A stretch of DNA of 64,000 nt, from NCBI GenBank assembly GCA_047602055.1, contig JASGIG010000001.1:3348001-3412000 (forward strand). Direction: 5' to 3'. Positions 1 through 7,093 of this stretch are shown piece by piece. The DNA comes from JAODBQ01 sp047602055. Lineage in GTDB: Bacteria > Actinomycetota > Acidimicrobiia > Acidimicrobiales > Ilumatobacteraceae. Positions within the stretch are counted from its first letter, which is position 1. Each line of letters begins with the position of its first letter. The translations under genes were made by a program, and so were the position numbers. Under the pieces are notes generated by a model, which did no database searches, had not been told where the DNA came from, and worked only from the letters and a program-made list of their open reading frames with translations.

Positions 1-1
1 C

Positions 2-142
2 CAGAGCAAGCGCACCGAGTCGTACTGGACCCGCACCGAGCTGGTCGAGCCCGACACCGAGAAGGTCGCGGCCGTCGTGCTGCTGCACTCCGGCGTGTTC
101 AAGGAGAGCTACGCCGGCTACCCGAAGGACCGCCTGCGCTGA
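2..142 (+). CDS. C-terminal fragment of an unrecognised protein
   Basis: The window opens inside a reading frame whose last 46 codons run to a TGA at 140-142. The tail is polar and mildly amphipathic and ends YPKDRLR. I do not recognise a family from this piece: there is no signal peptide, membrane segment or catalytic motif in it. It lies about 200 bases upstream of the YihY-type gene on the same strand and need not be functionally linked to it. The gene begins outside the window. Confidence 0.5.
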   Translation, partial: QSKRTESYWTRTELVEPDTEKVAAVVLLHSGVFKESYAGYPKDRLR

Positions 143-344
143 CCTTCCGGAGTGCGCCGGCACCTGGGACCGGTTGAAACGGAGGTGCTCGGCGTACCGC
201 CGGAACCACCGCGACGGCGGCGGCTCCGGCGGGTAGACGGCGCCCCGCCGATCGCGGTCCACCCGGGGCGAGTCGGACTCCGGTGAATCGCGCGACCATG
301 CCGTGGAAACGGTGGCGGTCGGACACCGCTCGACAGGAGGACCG

Positions 345-1499
345 ATGGCGCGCAGAACCGAGCAGCAAGGTGGTGGAGGGGACGCACTCGGGAGTGCTGC
401 CGCCGTCGCCCTGCTGGCCACGGCGGCGTTGGAGGCCCGGCGGCTCAGCGCCGGCGGCGAACGCCAGCAGCGCCCGGAGGAGGTCGACGTCGAGGTGTTC
501 GCCGCCGACAGCGACGTCGCCGCGGTCGGCTCGCAGCGGGGGCTGAAGGGCACGATCGACGCGTTCCAGGCGGGCCGTCCATACCTCGCCTTCCCCGTCG
601 GCGTGATCCGCAAGTTCGGTGACGACCGCAGCGGGCGGCTGGCCGCGGTCATCTCCTACTACAGCTTCTTCTCGCTGTTCCCGGCTCTCCTCGCGCTGAC
701 CACGATCCTCGGCTTCGTCCTCGAGGGCAACAAGGACCTCGCCGACGACATCCGCAACTCGGCGCTGGCCCAGTTCCCCGTCATCGGCAGCGAGCTCGGC
801 ACGTCGGGGACACTGCTGACCGGCAGCACGTTCGCGCTCGTCGTCGGCATCGCCGGCGCGATCTGGGCGGGAATGGGCGCCGCCCAGGCCAGCCAGGACG
901 CGATGAACACGATCTGGAACGTGCCGCGCCCCGAGCAGCCGGGATTCGCGCCCAAGCGGCTGCGATCGCTGGCGGTGCTGGTCGTCATCGCCCTGCTGTT
1001 CGCGGCGAATGCCGTGCTGCCCGACCTGACCGGGGCGCGCACGGCCGGACCCGTCAGCGTGATCGTGCTGCCGATCGCCTCGGTGATCGTCGACGCGGTG
1101 ATCTTCGCGTTCGTGTTCCGGCTGCTGACCGCCCGACCGCTGTCGTGGCGAGACGTGTGGATCGGTGCCGTGGTCGCCGCCGCCGGCTATGTCCTGCTGC
1201 AGAACGTCGGCACGCTGTACATCAATCACGTTCTCAAGGGCGCGGCGAACGTGTACGGGACGTTCGCGACCGTGATCGGGCTGCTGACGTGGATGTTCCT
1301 CCTCGGCCAGTGGGTGATCCTGGCTGCGACGATCAACGTCGTGCGCACGCTGCGGCTGTGGCCACGCAGCCTGTTTCGCCCGCCGCTCACGCGAGCCGAC
1401 CGCCGCAGCCAGCGCGGCAAGCTGGACGAGGCCAAGCTCACCGAGCACGTCGAGGTCGACGTCGAGTTCACCCCGCCAGCGCCGAGCGCGGCCGGCTGA
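345..1499 (+). CDS. YihY/BrkB-family inner membrane protein
   Basis: This 384-residue integral membrane protein belongs to the YihY/virulence factor BrkB family, whose members have about six membrane helices and no settled biochemical role. The N-terminal ~75 residues are polar. The family core then starts with a GRLAAVISYYSFFSLFPALL segment, followed by further hydrophobic helices and a family-typical region around YGTFATVIGLLTWMFLLGQW. The C-terminus is basic and cytoplasmic-looking. I chose the ATG at 345 because AGGAGG sits four bases ahead (335-340). The frame is open further upstream, but without a comparable ribosome site. The 3' end overlaps a converging small gene by 32 bases. Confidence 0.88.
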   Translation: MARRTEQQGGGGDALGSAAAVALLATAALEARRLSAGGERQQRPEEVDVEVFAADSDVAAVGSQRGLKGTIDAFQAGRPYLAFPVGVIRKFGDDRSGRLAAVISYYSFFSLFPALLALTTILGFVLEGNKDLADDIRNSALAQFPVIGSELGTSGTLLTGSTFALVVGIAGAIWAGMGAAQASQDAMNTIWNVPRPEQPGFAPKRLRSLAVLVVIALLFAANAVLPDLTGARTAGPVSVIVLPIASVIVDAVIFAFVFRLLTARPLSWRDVWIGAVVAAAGYVLLQNVGTLYINHVLKGAANVYGTFATVIGLLTWMFLLGQWVILAATINVVRTLRLWPRSLFRPPLTRADRRSQRGKLDEAKLTEHVEVDVEFTPPAPSAAG

Positions 1500-1757
1500 C
1501 GGACGTCGCCGCCCAGCCGGTCAGCGCGACGGCGAGAGGCGCCAGCACGGACCCCAGCGCAGCCACGCATGGTGCTCGACGAACCCGATCCCGGGGAACA
1601 GCACGCTCTCGGCGATGCGAGTCCACCGATGGCCGACGCGCCCGAGAGCGACGATCGTCAGGTCCATCGTCACCAGCACGGCGACGGACGAGACGCGCCG
1701 CCACCACGATCGCCGGCAGGCTGCGACCAGCTCGGGTGGATCCGCGCCACCCATCAT
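1468..1757 (-). pseudogene. small membrane protein, frame broken by one missing base
   Basis: Read from the ATG pair at 1757/1754, the frame gives about 65 residues with one hydrophobic helix (VSSVAVLVTMDLTIVALG) and a conserved-looking GIGFVEHHAWLRWG. It then derails near 1555. Shifting one base there continues as SVLAPLAVALTGWAATSVSRP to a TGA at 1468, giving a second helix and a natural basic end of about 96 residues. I infer a small two-helix membrane protein with a one-base deletion, either real or an assembly error. I do not recognise the family and there is no clear ribosome site. It overlaps the end of the converging YihY gene. Confidence 0.35.
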
Positions 1758-1773
1758 CGTCGTACCGGGCGGG

Positions 1774-3654
1774 TCAGCCGTCGGCTGGGGCCTCCATCGA
1801 CGCCATGATCCGAGCGAACGCCGGGCGCAGGTCCGGGTAGCCGGTCTGCGCCCACGCGCCGTCGACGAACAGGTTGACGCCGGTGACATACGTCGCGTCG
1901 TCGCTGGCCAGATAGAGGGCGGCGCTGGCGATGTCCTCGGGCGACGCCGGGCGCTTCAGCGGGATCCGCTCGAGGTACAGGTTGTTGGCCTCCTCGTCGT
2001 CGGTCAGCGCGGCGACGAGCGGCGTGGCCGTCAGGCCCGGCGAGACCGTCGAGACGCGGATGCCGTGCTCGCCCAGCTCCAGCGCGGCCGTCTGGCCGAT
2101 CATCACCACGCCGGCTTTGGCCGCCGAGTAGGCGACGCCGAAGAACATCGGCACCTGCGAGTTCAGCGAGGCGACGTTGACGATCGCTCCTCCGCCACCC
2201 TGGGCGATCATCTGCCTGCCCGCGTGCTTGACACCGAAGAACACGCCCTTCAGGCACAGGTCGACGGTGAAGTCCCAGTCCTCCTCGGACAGGTCGACGA
2301 TCAGCGCCGGCCGAGACGCCCCGGCGATGTTGAACGCGGCGTGCAGCCCGCCGAAGCGCTCGACCGCGGTGGCGACGAGCGCGGCGACGTCGGCCTCGAT
2401 CGTCACGTCGCAGCGCTGGCCGACGAAGTGCTCGCCGAGGTGCCCGGCCAGCTCGTCGAGCCCCTCGATGTTGACGTCGCCACCGACCACCATCGCCCCC
2501 TCGGCGACGAGGCGGGTAGCCGCAGCCCACCCGATCCCCGATGCCGCGCCGGTGACGACGGCGACCTTCCCGGCATAGCGCCCTTCCACGATCACGCCGT
2601 GCTCCTCTCGTCGAGCCGCCCGAGCTTCTGGGGCGACGATGATCTTGCAGTGCGCGTCGGCGGCGCGCAGGTCGGCGAACGCGTCGTCGACGTGGTCGAA
2701 GTCGCGTCGCGCCGTGATCCACGGGCCGACGTCGACGGTGCCGTCGCCGATCATCGCCAGCGCGTCGGCGAACTCCTCGGGGCGGTACGCGAACACGTAC
2801 TGCACCGACAGCTCCTTCTCGATCGCCCGCACCGGCACGAACGAGTCCTCGGCGACGCAGGCGCCGACGACGACGATCCGGGTGTGTGACGGCACCGCGG
2901 TGATGATCGCCTCCATCAACCCCGGCACACCGACGCAGTCGAAGACGACGGTGTCGGCCGCGGCTATGTCCGGTGTCAGCAACGGCGACGGCGGCAGCGG
3001 TGCACCGGCCAGGCCGAGCCACGTCTCGTACGGGTCGTCGGCACCCGGGTCGACGACGACGTCAGCGCCGGTCGACACCGCCAGCGCCCGGCGCGCCGAG
3101 GAGAAGTCGGCGGCGACGACCGGCCCGTGACCGGCAGCCTTCAGCGAGGCGATCACCGACTGACCGATCGGCCCGCAGCCGACGACGAGGGCGACGTCGC
3201 GCGGCGCCAGCCGGGCGGCGCGCACGGCGTGCAGCCCGACGGCCAGCGGCTCGGTGACCGCGGCGCGCGCCGCGTCGAGCCCGTTCGGCACGACGAGCAG
3301 GCGACGCTCCTGGAGCACCATCGTCTCGGCGAACCCACCCGGGAAGTTCGGCGTCAGCCCGACCAGCTCCGGCCCCTCCGGCCCGTCGACGAACGGCACC
3401 GAGCACACCAGCGTGCCCGTGGGCAGGCGCCGGTCGGTGCCCGGCCCGTAGTCGAGGATCTCGGCGCAGAACTCGTGGCCGAGCACCATCGCCGGGAGGG
3501 CGACAGGGTCCTCGGCCTGCACCTGCAGGGCATGGACGTCCGAGCCGCAGATGCCAGTGCCGATCGGGCGGGCCAGCACCTGGCCCTCGCCCGGCGTCGG
3601 CGCGTCGACCTCGCGCAGCGACAGCCGACCGGCGTCGGCGACGACGGCGCGCAC
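1774..3654 (-). CDS. zinc-type alcohol dehydrogenase fused in frame to a short-chain dehydrogenase
   Basis: One 626-codon frame carries two oxidoreductases. Residues 1-~345 are a medium-chain dehydrogenase: GICGSDVHALQ and GHEFCAEI supply the catalytic-zinc ligands and VVGCGPIGQS is the Rossmann loop. The usual four-cysteine structural-zinc lobe is not evident. Residues ~355-626 are a classical SDR with TGAASGIG, an NVASLNS serine region and YSAAKAG (YxxxK). The GTG start at 3654 lies one base after the monooxygenase stop, so translation is probably coupled. An internal GTG at 2595 has its own AGGAG. One base of shift in the linker would give a stop overlapping that GTG, so two separate genes are a serious alternative. 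The partner enzymes and TetR suggest oxidation of an imported alcohol; the substrate is unknown. Confidence 0.7.
   Translation of the reverse strand: MRAVVADAGRLSLREVDAPTPGEGQVLARPIGTGICGSDVHALQVQAEDPVALPAMVLGHEFCAEILDYGPGTDRRLPTGTLVCSVPFVDGPEGPELVGLTPNFPGGFAETMVLQERRLLVVPNGLDAARAAVTEPLAVGLHAVRAARLAPRDVALVVGCGPIGQSVIASLKAAGHGPVVAADFSSARRALAVSTGADVVVDPGADDPYETWLGLAGAPLPPSPLLTPDIAAADTVVFDCVGVPGLMEAIITAVPSHTRIVVVGACVAEDSFVPVRAIEKELSVQYVFAYRPEEFADALAMIGDGTVDVGPWITARRDFDHVDDAFADLRAADAHCKIIVAPEARAARREEHGVIVEGRYAGKVAVVTGAASGIGWAAATRLVAEGAMVVGGDVNIEGLDELAGHLGEHFVGQRCDVTIEADVAALVATAVERFGGLHAAFNIAGASRPALIVDLSEEDWDFTVDLCLKGVFFGVKHAGRQMIAQGGGGAIVNVASLNSQVPMFFGVAYSAAKAGVVMIGQTAALELGEHGIRVSTVSPGLTATPLVAALTDDEEANNLYLERIPLKRPASPEDIASAALYLASDDATYVTGVNLFVDGAWAQTGYPDLRPAFARIMASMEAPADG
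2593..2606 (-). promoter_or_regulatory. internal ribosome site and GTG start of the SDR half
   Basis: AGGAG (complement of 2602-2606) stands six bases before a GTG at 2595-2593, exactly where the SDR domain begins. In the next reading frame this GTG is followed by A, forming a TGA that would end the alcohol dehydrogenase as a four-base GTGA overlap. This is the normal architecture of two coupled genes. Confidence 0.5.
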
Positions 3655-3655
3655 G

Positions 3656-4888
3656 TCAGCCCGCCGCCGGCTCGCCGGCCAGCGGGATCGGGGCGGGCTC
3701 GCCGCGCTCGGCCGCGTACTCGGCGCGGGCCTTGTCGATGGCGGTGATGGTCTGGCCGACGAACTGGTAGCCGGTCCCGAGGATCCAGTCGTAGGACGCC
3801 TGCGTCGGCTCCAGCTGGCCCTGGAAGTGCGGCACCACGTACTGGGCGATCAGCTCGTAGGACCGCTTGGTCTGGGCGAAGTCGGCGAGGTCGCCGCCGA
3901 AGCACAGGTAGGCGCCGAAGCCACCACTCTGGTCGATCAGCCGCTGGATCTGGGCGATCGCCATGTCCGGCGTGCCGACGACGCCGGCGCCGGTCTCGTT
4001 CATCTCCTTGACGCGGTCGCGGTAGTTCGTCGCCTCCGTCGGGTTCGTCGGCACGACGTGCGACAGGTAGTCCATCACCCGCTCGAGCCCGTACTCGCAG
4101 TCCTTGAGCGCCTGCTCCTCGGTCTCGGCGACGTACATCGGCCCCATCATCCGCCACTTCGAGCGATCGACGGTGTGGCCGTGCTCGGCGGCCTGCTCCT
4201 CCATCACCTTCCAGTGCCCGGCGAGGTTCTCGAAGCCGGCCGGGTTGGTGGCCGCCACCGACAGCAGCCCGACGCCGTAGCGCCCGGCGGTCTTCGGGCC
4301 CGACGGCGAGATCGACGCGGCGACGGCGATGTCGAAGTCCGAGTAGGGGCGCAGCTGCAGCCGGCCCCCGCGCACCTTGAACCAGTCGGTGTCGAGGTCG
4401 ACGATCTCACCACGGAACAGGCGCATGATGACGTCGAAGCTCTCCTCCATCATCCGCCGCTGCTCGTTGGTGTCGATCCCGAGCATCGTCGCGTCGGACG
4501 TCAGCTGACCGGGGCCGACACCGAACATCATCCGGCCACGCGTCAGGTGGTCGAGCATGACGATCCGGTCGGCGAGGATCAGCGGGTGGTGGTACGGGAG
4601 CGAGTTGACGCCGGTGCCGAGCTTGATCCGCTCGGTCTTCGCGGCGACGTGGCCGATGAACACCTCCGGCGAGGCGATCGTCTCGAAGCCGCTGGAGTGG
4701 TGCTCACCGACCCAGGCCTCGTCGAAGCCGAGCGCGTCGAGGTGCTGGATCAGCTCGACGTCGCGACGCATCAGCAGCGACGGGCTCTGGCCGACCGGGT
4801 GCATCGGCGGCATGAAGATCCCGAAGCGCAACGGCGGCTGGCCAGCCGGCGTCCCGTTCCAGGCCAGGTTCGACTGGGTCGTGGTCAT
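3656..4888 (-). CDS. luciferase-like monooxygenase (bacterial luciferase / LLM family)
   Basis: This is a 410-residue TIM-barrel flavin- or F420-dependent monooxygenase of the luciferase family. The N-terminal strand RFGIFMPPMHP, DEAWVGEHHSSG, a KLGTGVNSLPYHHP segment and RMMFGVGPGQL are family hallmarks seen at the expected positions. The ATG at 4888 starts the first conserved strand after a short polar leader. Upstream codons in frame are low-complexity arginine and were not used. It lies 32 bases after the TetR gene and one base before the dehydrogenase start, so the three form an operon. Its class typically oxygenates alkanals, alkanesulfonates or aromatic amines; the actual substrate cannot be read here. 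Confidence 0.85.
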   Translation of the reverse strand: MTTTQSNLAWNGTPAGQPPLRFGIFMPPMHPVGQSPSLLMRRDVELIQHLDALGFDEAWVGEHHSSGFETIASPEVFIGHVAAKTERIKLGTGVNSLPYHHPLILADRIVMLDHLTRGRMMFGVGPGQLTSDATMLGIDTNEQRRMMEESFDVIMRLFRGEIVDLDTDWFKVRGGRLQLRPYSDFDIAVAASISPSGPKTAGRYGVGLLSVAATNPAGFENLAGHWKVMEEQAAEHGHTVDRSKWRMMGPMYVAETEEQALKDCEYGLERVMDYLSHVVPTNPTEATNYRDRVKEMNETGAGVVGTPDMAIAQIQRLIDQSGGFGAYLCFGGDLADFAQTKRSYELIAQYVVPHFQGQLEPTQASYDWILGTGYQFVGQTITAIDKARAEYAAERGEPAPIPLAGEPAAG

Positions 4889-4904
4889 CGGCGGATTATG
4901 ACGA

Positions 4905-4915
4905 CCGATCGATTT
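4905..4915. promoter_or_regulatory. candidate regulator site, copy 1
   Basis: CCGATCGATTT lies between the TetR stop and the monooxygenase start. Its exact reverse complement recurs at 5657-5667 on the other side of the TetR gene. The core is self-complementary, so either copy could be a dimer half or full site. Confidence 0.35.
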
Positions 4916-4920
4916 CGCAG

Positions 4921-5571
4921 TCAACCCGTGCGACGACGGCGCGTCGGCTTGCGCAGCAAACCCTCGTGCAGCACCAGATCGAACGTCTCCAAGCAGCGGT
5001 GCTGCCAGTCGACGTCGCCACTGACGCCGACGACGCTGAAGCCCCACAGCGTCATCTCGACGAGTGGGCGGACGAACACGACCGCCTCGACGGGCAGCTC
5101 GCCGCGAGCGATGGCGCGCCGGGCCATCCCCGTCACCACCGCGTCGATCAGCGTGCGGTCCAGCTCCGCGAGGTCGAGATCGATGGCCGCACGGATCGCC
5201 AGCATCGTCATCGTCGGTCGGCGCTGCATGATCCCGGCAGCACTGGTCATCACCGCGATGAGCTCGTCGCGCAACGAGCCGCCGGTCGCGGTGGCGACCT
5301 CGTCGTAGCCCTTCCAGGCGATGTCGACGGAGTGCTGGAACGCGGCGACGTACAGCTGACGCTTGTTGACGAAGTGGTGGTACACCGTCGCCGGCGTGAC
5401 ACCTGCGGCGCTGGCGATGGTCTGCGAGGAGGTGTTGGCGAAGCCGCCGGCGCCGAACGAGTCGATCGCCGCGTCGAGGATCCGCAGCTTGGTCGCCTCG
5501 CTGTCGGTGTTGCGCGGGCGCCCGGGCCCACGCCGCGCGGGGGGTGACTCCTCCCCGTCCGCTCGCGCCAT
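4921..5571 (-). CDS. TetR-family transcriptional regulator
   Basis: This is a 216-residue regulator. The DNA-binding domain is at residues ~25-75: ILDAAIDSFGAGGFANTSSQ, then TIASAAGVTPATVYHHFVNK, the recognition helix. A helical ligand domain follows. The polar leader PPARRGPGRPRN is common in actinobacterial TetR proteins. I chose the ATG at 5571 as the last start before this leader. It is first in an operon with the monooxygenase and dehydrogenase and is transcribed away from the ABC importer at 5737. A perfect inverted repeat in the divergent gap, and a motif repeated on both sides of this gene, are candidate binding sites. Likely a local autorepressor; the ligand is unknown. Confidence 0.85.
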   Translation of the reverse strand: MARADGEESPPARRGPGRPRNTDSEATKLRILDAAIDSFGAGGFANTSSQTIASAAGVTPATVYHHFVNKRQLYVAAFQHSVDIAWKGYDEVATATGGSLRDELIAVMTSAAGIMQRRPTMTMLAIRAAIDLDLAELDRTLIDAVVTGMARRAIARGELPVEAVVFVRPLVEMTLWGFSVVGVSGDVDWQHRCLETFDLVLHEGLLRKPTRRRRTG

Positions 5572-5601
5572 CCCCACATCATAACGTCGGCCGCCATATT
5601 C

Positions 5602-5616
5602 GTTGTGCCTCACAAC
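5602..5616. promoter_or_regulatory. perfect inverted repeat in the TetR/ABC divergent gap
   Basis: GTTGTG-CCT-CACAAC is a perfect 6+3+6 palindrome, 31 bases upstream of the TetR ATG and about 120 bases upstream of the importer gene. Its size and place suit a TetR-type operator controlling both directions. Confidence 0.5.
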
Positions 5617-5656
5617 TACTGCAGCGCCAGACGTTCCGCCCATCGGACTTGACGAC

Positions 5657-5667
5657 AAATCGATCGG
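5657..5667. promoter_or_regulatory. candidate regulator site, copy 2
   Basis: AAATCGATCGG is the exact reverse complement of the motif at 4905-4915 and sits in the divergent promoter region of the importer operon. Confidence 0.35.
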
Positions 5668-5736
5668 TGGTGAGAATCTCGGCGTCCGAAAGGGTCGGGC
5701 CGAGCGCCGGCAGCGTCCGGCCGACAGGGGGAGCAG

Positions 5737-7059
5737 ATGAAGCGATCGAACAGGATGCTGGCCGTCCTCGCCACGACGGCGTTGCTGCTTGCAGCCTGCA
5801 GCAGCGACGACACGTCGTCGAACAGCACGGCAGCGTCGACCACCGGCGCATCCACCACCGCCGGGAGCACCACCACGGGCGCGTCCGGGACCGGCGCGAC
5901 CGTGACGACCGGGGCACCGCAGCAGGCCGACGCCAGCAAGTCGCCGGTGCTCGTCGGCTTCCACAACCTGGAGGGCGGCGCACTGTCGCTCCCGGAGGTC
6001 CGCGAGGGCTTCGAATCCGGGATGAACTACGTCAACGAGGAGCTCGGCGGGATCAACGGCCATCCGATGAAGGCCGATCTCTGCAAGCTCGACGTCACCC
6101 CGGAGTCGTCGGTCAACTGCGCCAACGAGTTCGTCGAGAAGAACGTCGTGATGGCCGTGCAGGGCGTCGACGTCGCCGCCGACGCGATGCTCCCGGTGAT
6201 CAAGCAGGCCGGCATCGTCGAGTTCGGCTTCTTCGCGTTCACGCCGGGCATGAACAACGCCGTCGGCGACGCCTACTTCTCGCTGTTCTCCCAGGAAGAG
6301 GGCTTCGCCGCCGACCTGATGACGCAGCAGAGCCTCGGGGCCAAGAAGGAGGCCGTCGTCCAGGCCGATCTGCCGACCACCCACGCGCTGCTCGACTCGG
6401 TGATCAAGCCGACGGCGGCGAAGCTGGGCATGGAGATCGCCCCGTTCTTCTATCCGACCACGGCGGACTGGACGACGCTCGCCGCCACGATCCTCGCCTC
6501 CGACCCGGACGCCATCAGCCTCACGGCCGCTGAGGACTCCGTGTGCCTGGCGGCCGTGCCGGCCCTGCGCGAGGCCGGGTTCAAGGGGGTCATCCACGCC
6601 TCGTCGTGCTCGGAGATCATCGACGAGCTGCCCGTCGAGCAGCTCCAGAACGTGATCAGCCACAACGAGTTCTACTACCCGACGTTCACCCAGATCCCGG
6701 CCAAGGCCCAGGCCGACATCGACACGTACATGCGGTACATCAAGCGGGACTTCCCGAACTTCACCAGCCTCGTGTACACGCAGCTCGGCTTCCACGTCGC
6801 CGTCCAGGCCGCGGACATCCTCCGCCAGATCCCGGGCGACGCGATCACCGCGGCGGACGTCAAGGCCGGCATCACCAAGACGAAGGGCGGCGAGTTCTTC
6901 CGCGACTCGGACAACGGCTACGACTGCTCGAAGCCGAGCTGGCCGAACACGACCGCCTGCGGCACCGGCCTGATCTTCACGAAGATCACGTCGGACCGGC
7001 GCAAGGAGCCGCTGCCGAACCAGCCCGTCGACGTCAGCTCGGTCCGGCCGGCCGGATGA
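5737..7059 (+). CDS. ABC transporter substrate-binding lipoprotein, branched-chain amino acid type
   Basis: This 440-residue extracytoplasmic receptor of the Peripla_BP_6 (LivJ/LivK) class has a classical lipoprotein signal: a basic start, a hydrophobic core and an LAAC lipobox at about residues 20-23. A Ser/Thr/Gly-rich tether (residues ~25-65) leads into a two-lobed binding domain. GGCAGCAG-type purine-rich sequence (GGGGGAGCAG) precedes the ATG. It is first in an operon with the fused permease/ATPase and a LivF-type ATPase and is divergent from a TetR regulator. In actinobacteria such receptors bind amino acids but also amides, urea or aromatic acids. The neighbouring oxidoreductases suggest a carbon substrate rather than an amino acid; this is inference. 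Confidence 0.88.
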   Translation: MKRSNRMLAVLATTALLLAACSSDDTSSNSTAASTTGASTTAGSTTTGASGTGATVTTGAPQQADASKSPVLVGFHNLEGGALSLPEVREGFESGMNYVNEELGGINGHPMKADLCKLDVTPESSVNCANEFVEKNVVMAVQGVDVAADAMLPVIKQAGIVEFGFFAFTPGMNNAVGDAYFSLFSQEEGFAADLMTQQSLGAKKEAVVQADLPTTHALLDSVIKPTAAKLGMEIAPFFYPTTADWTTLAATILASDPDAISLTAAEDSVCLAAVPALREAGFKGVIHASSCSEIIDELPVEQLQNVISHNEFYYPTFTQIPAKAQADIDTYMRYIKRDFPNFTSLVYTQLGFHVAVQAADILRQIPGDAITAADVKAGITKTKGGEFFRDSDNGYDCSKPSWPNTTACGTGLIFTKITSDRRKEPLPNQPVDVSSVRPAG

Positions 7060-7093
7060 ACCGTCGACTCATCCGATTGGCGGAAGCGCGCTC

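Noticed and set aside
303..344. Upstream ATG at 303 for the YihY gene
   Set aside because: No ribosome site; AGGAGG points to the ATG at 345.
1754..3022. Long open frame opposite the oxidoreductase genes
   Set aside because: Arg/Gly/Ala-rich composition typical of a shadow frame in high-GC DNA; the other frame carries clear enzyme motifs.
4921..6795. 624-codon extension of the TetR gene upstream
   Set aside because: The extra 400 codons are antisense to the receptor gene and of shadow composition; the ATG at 5571 fits the family start.
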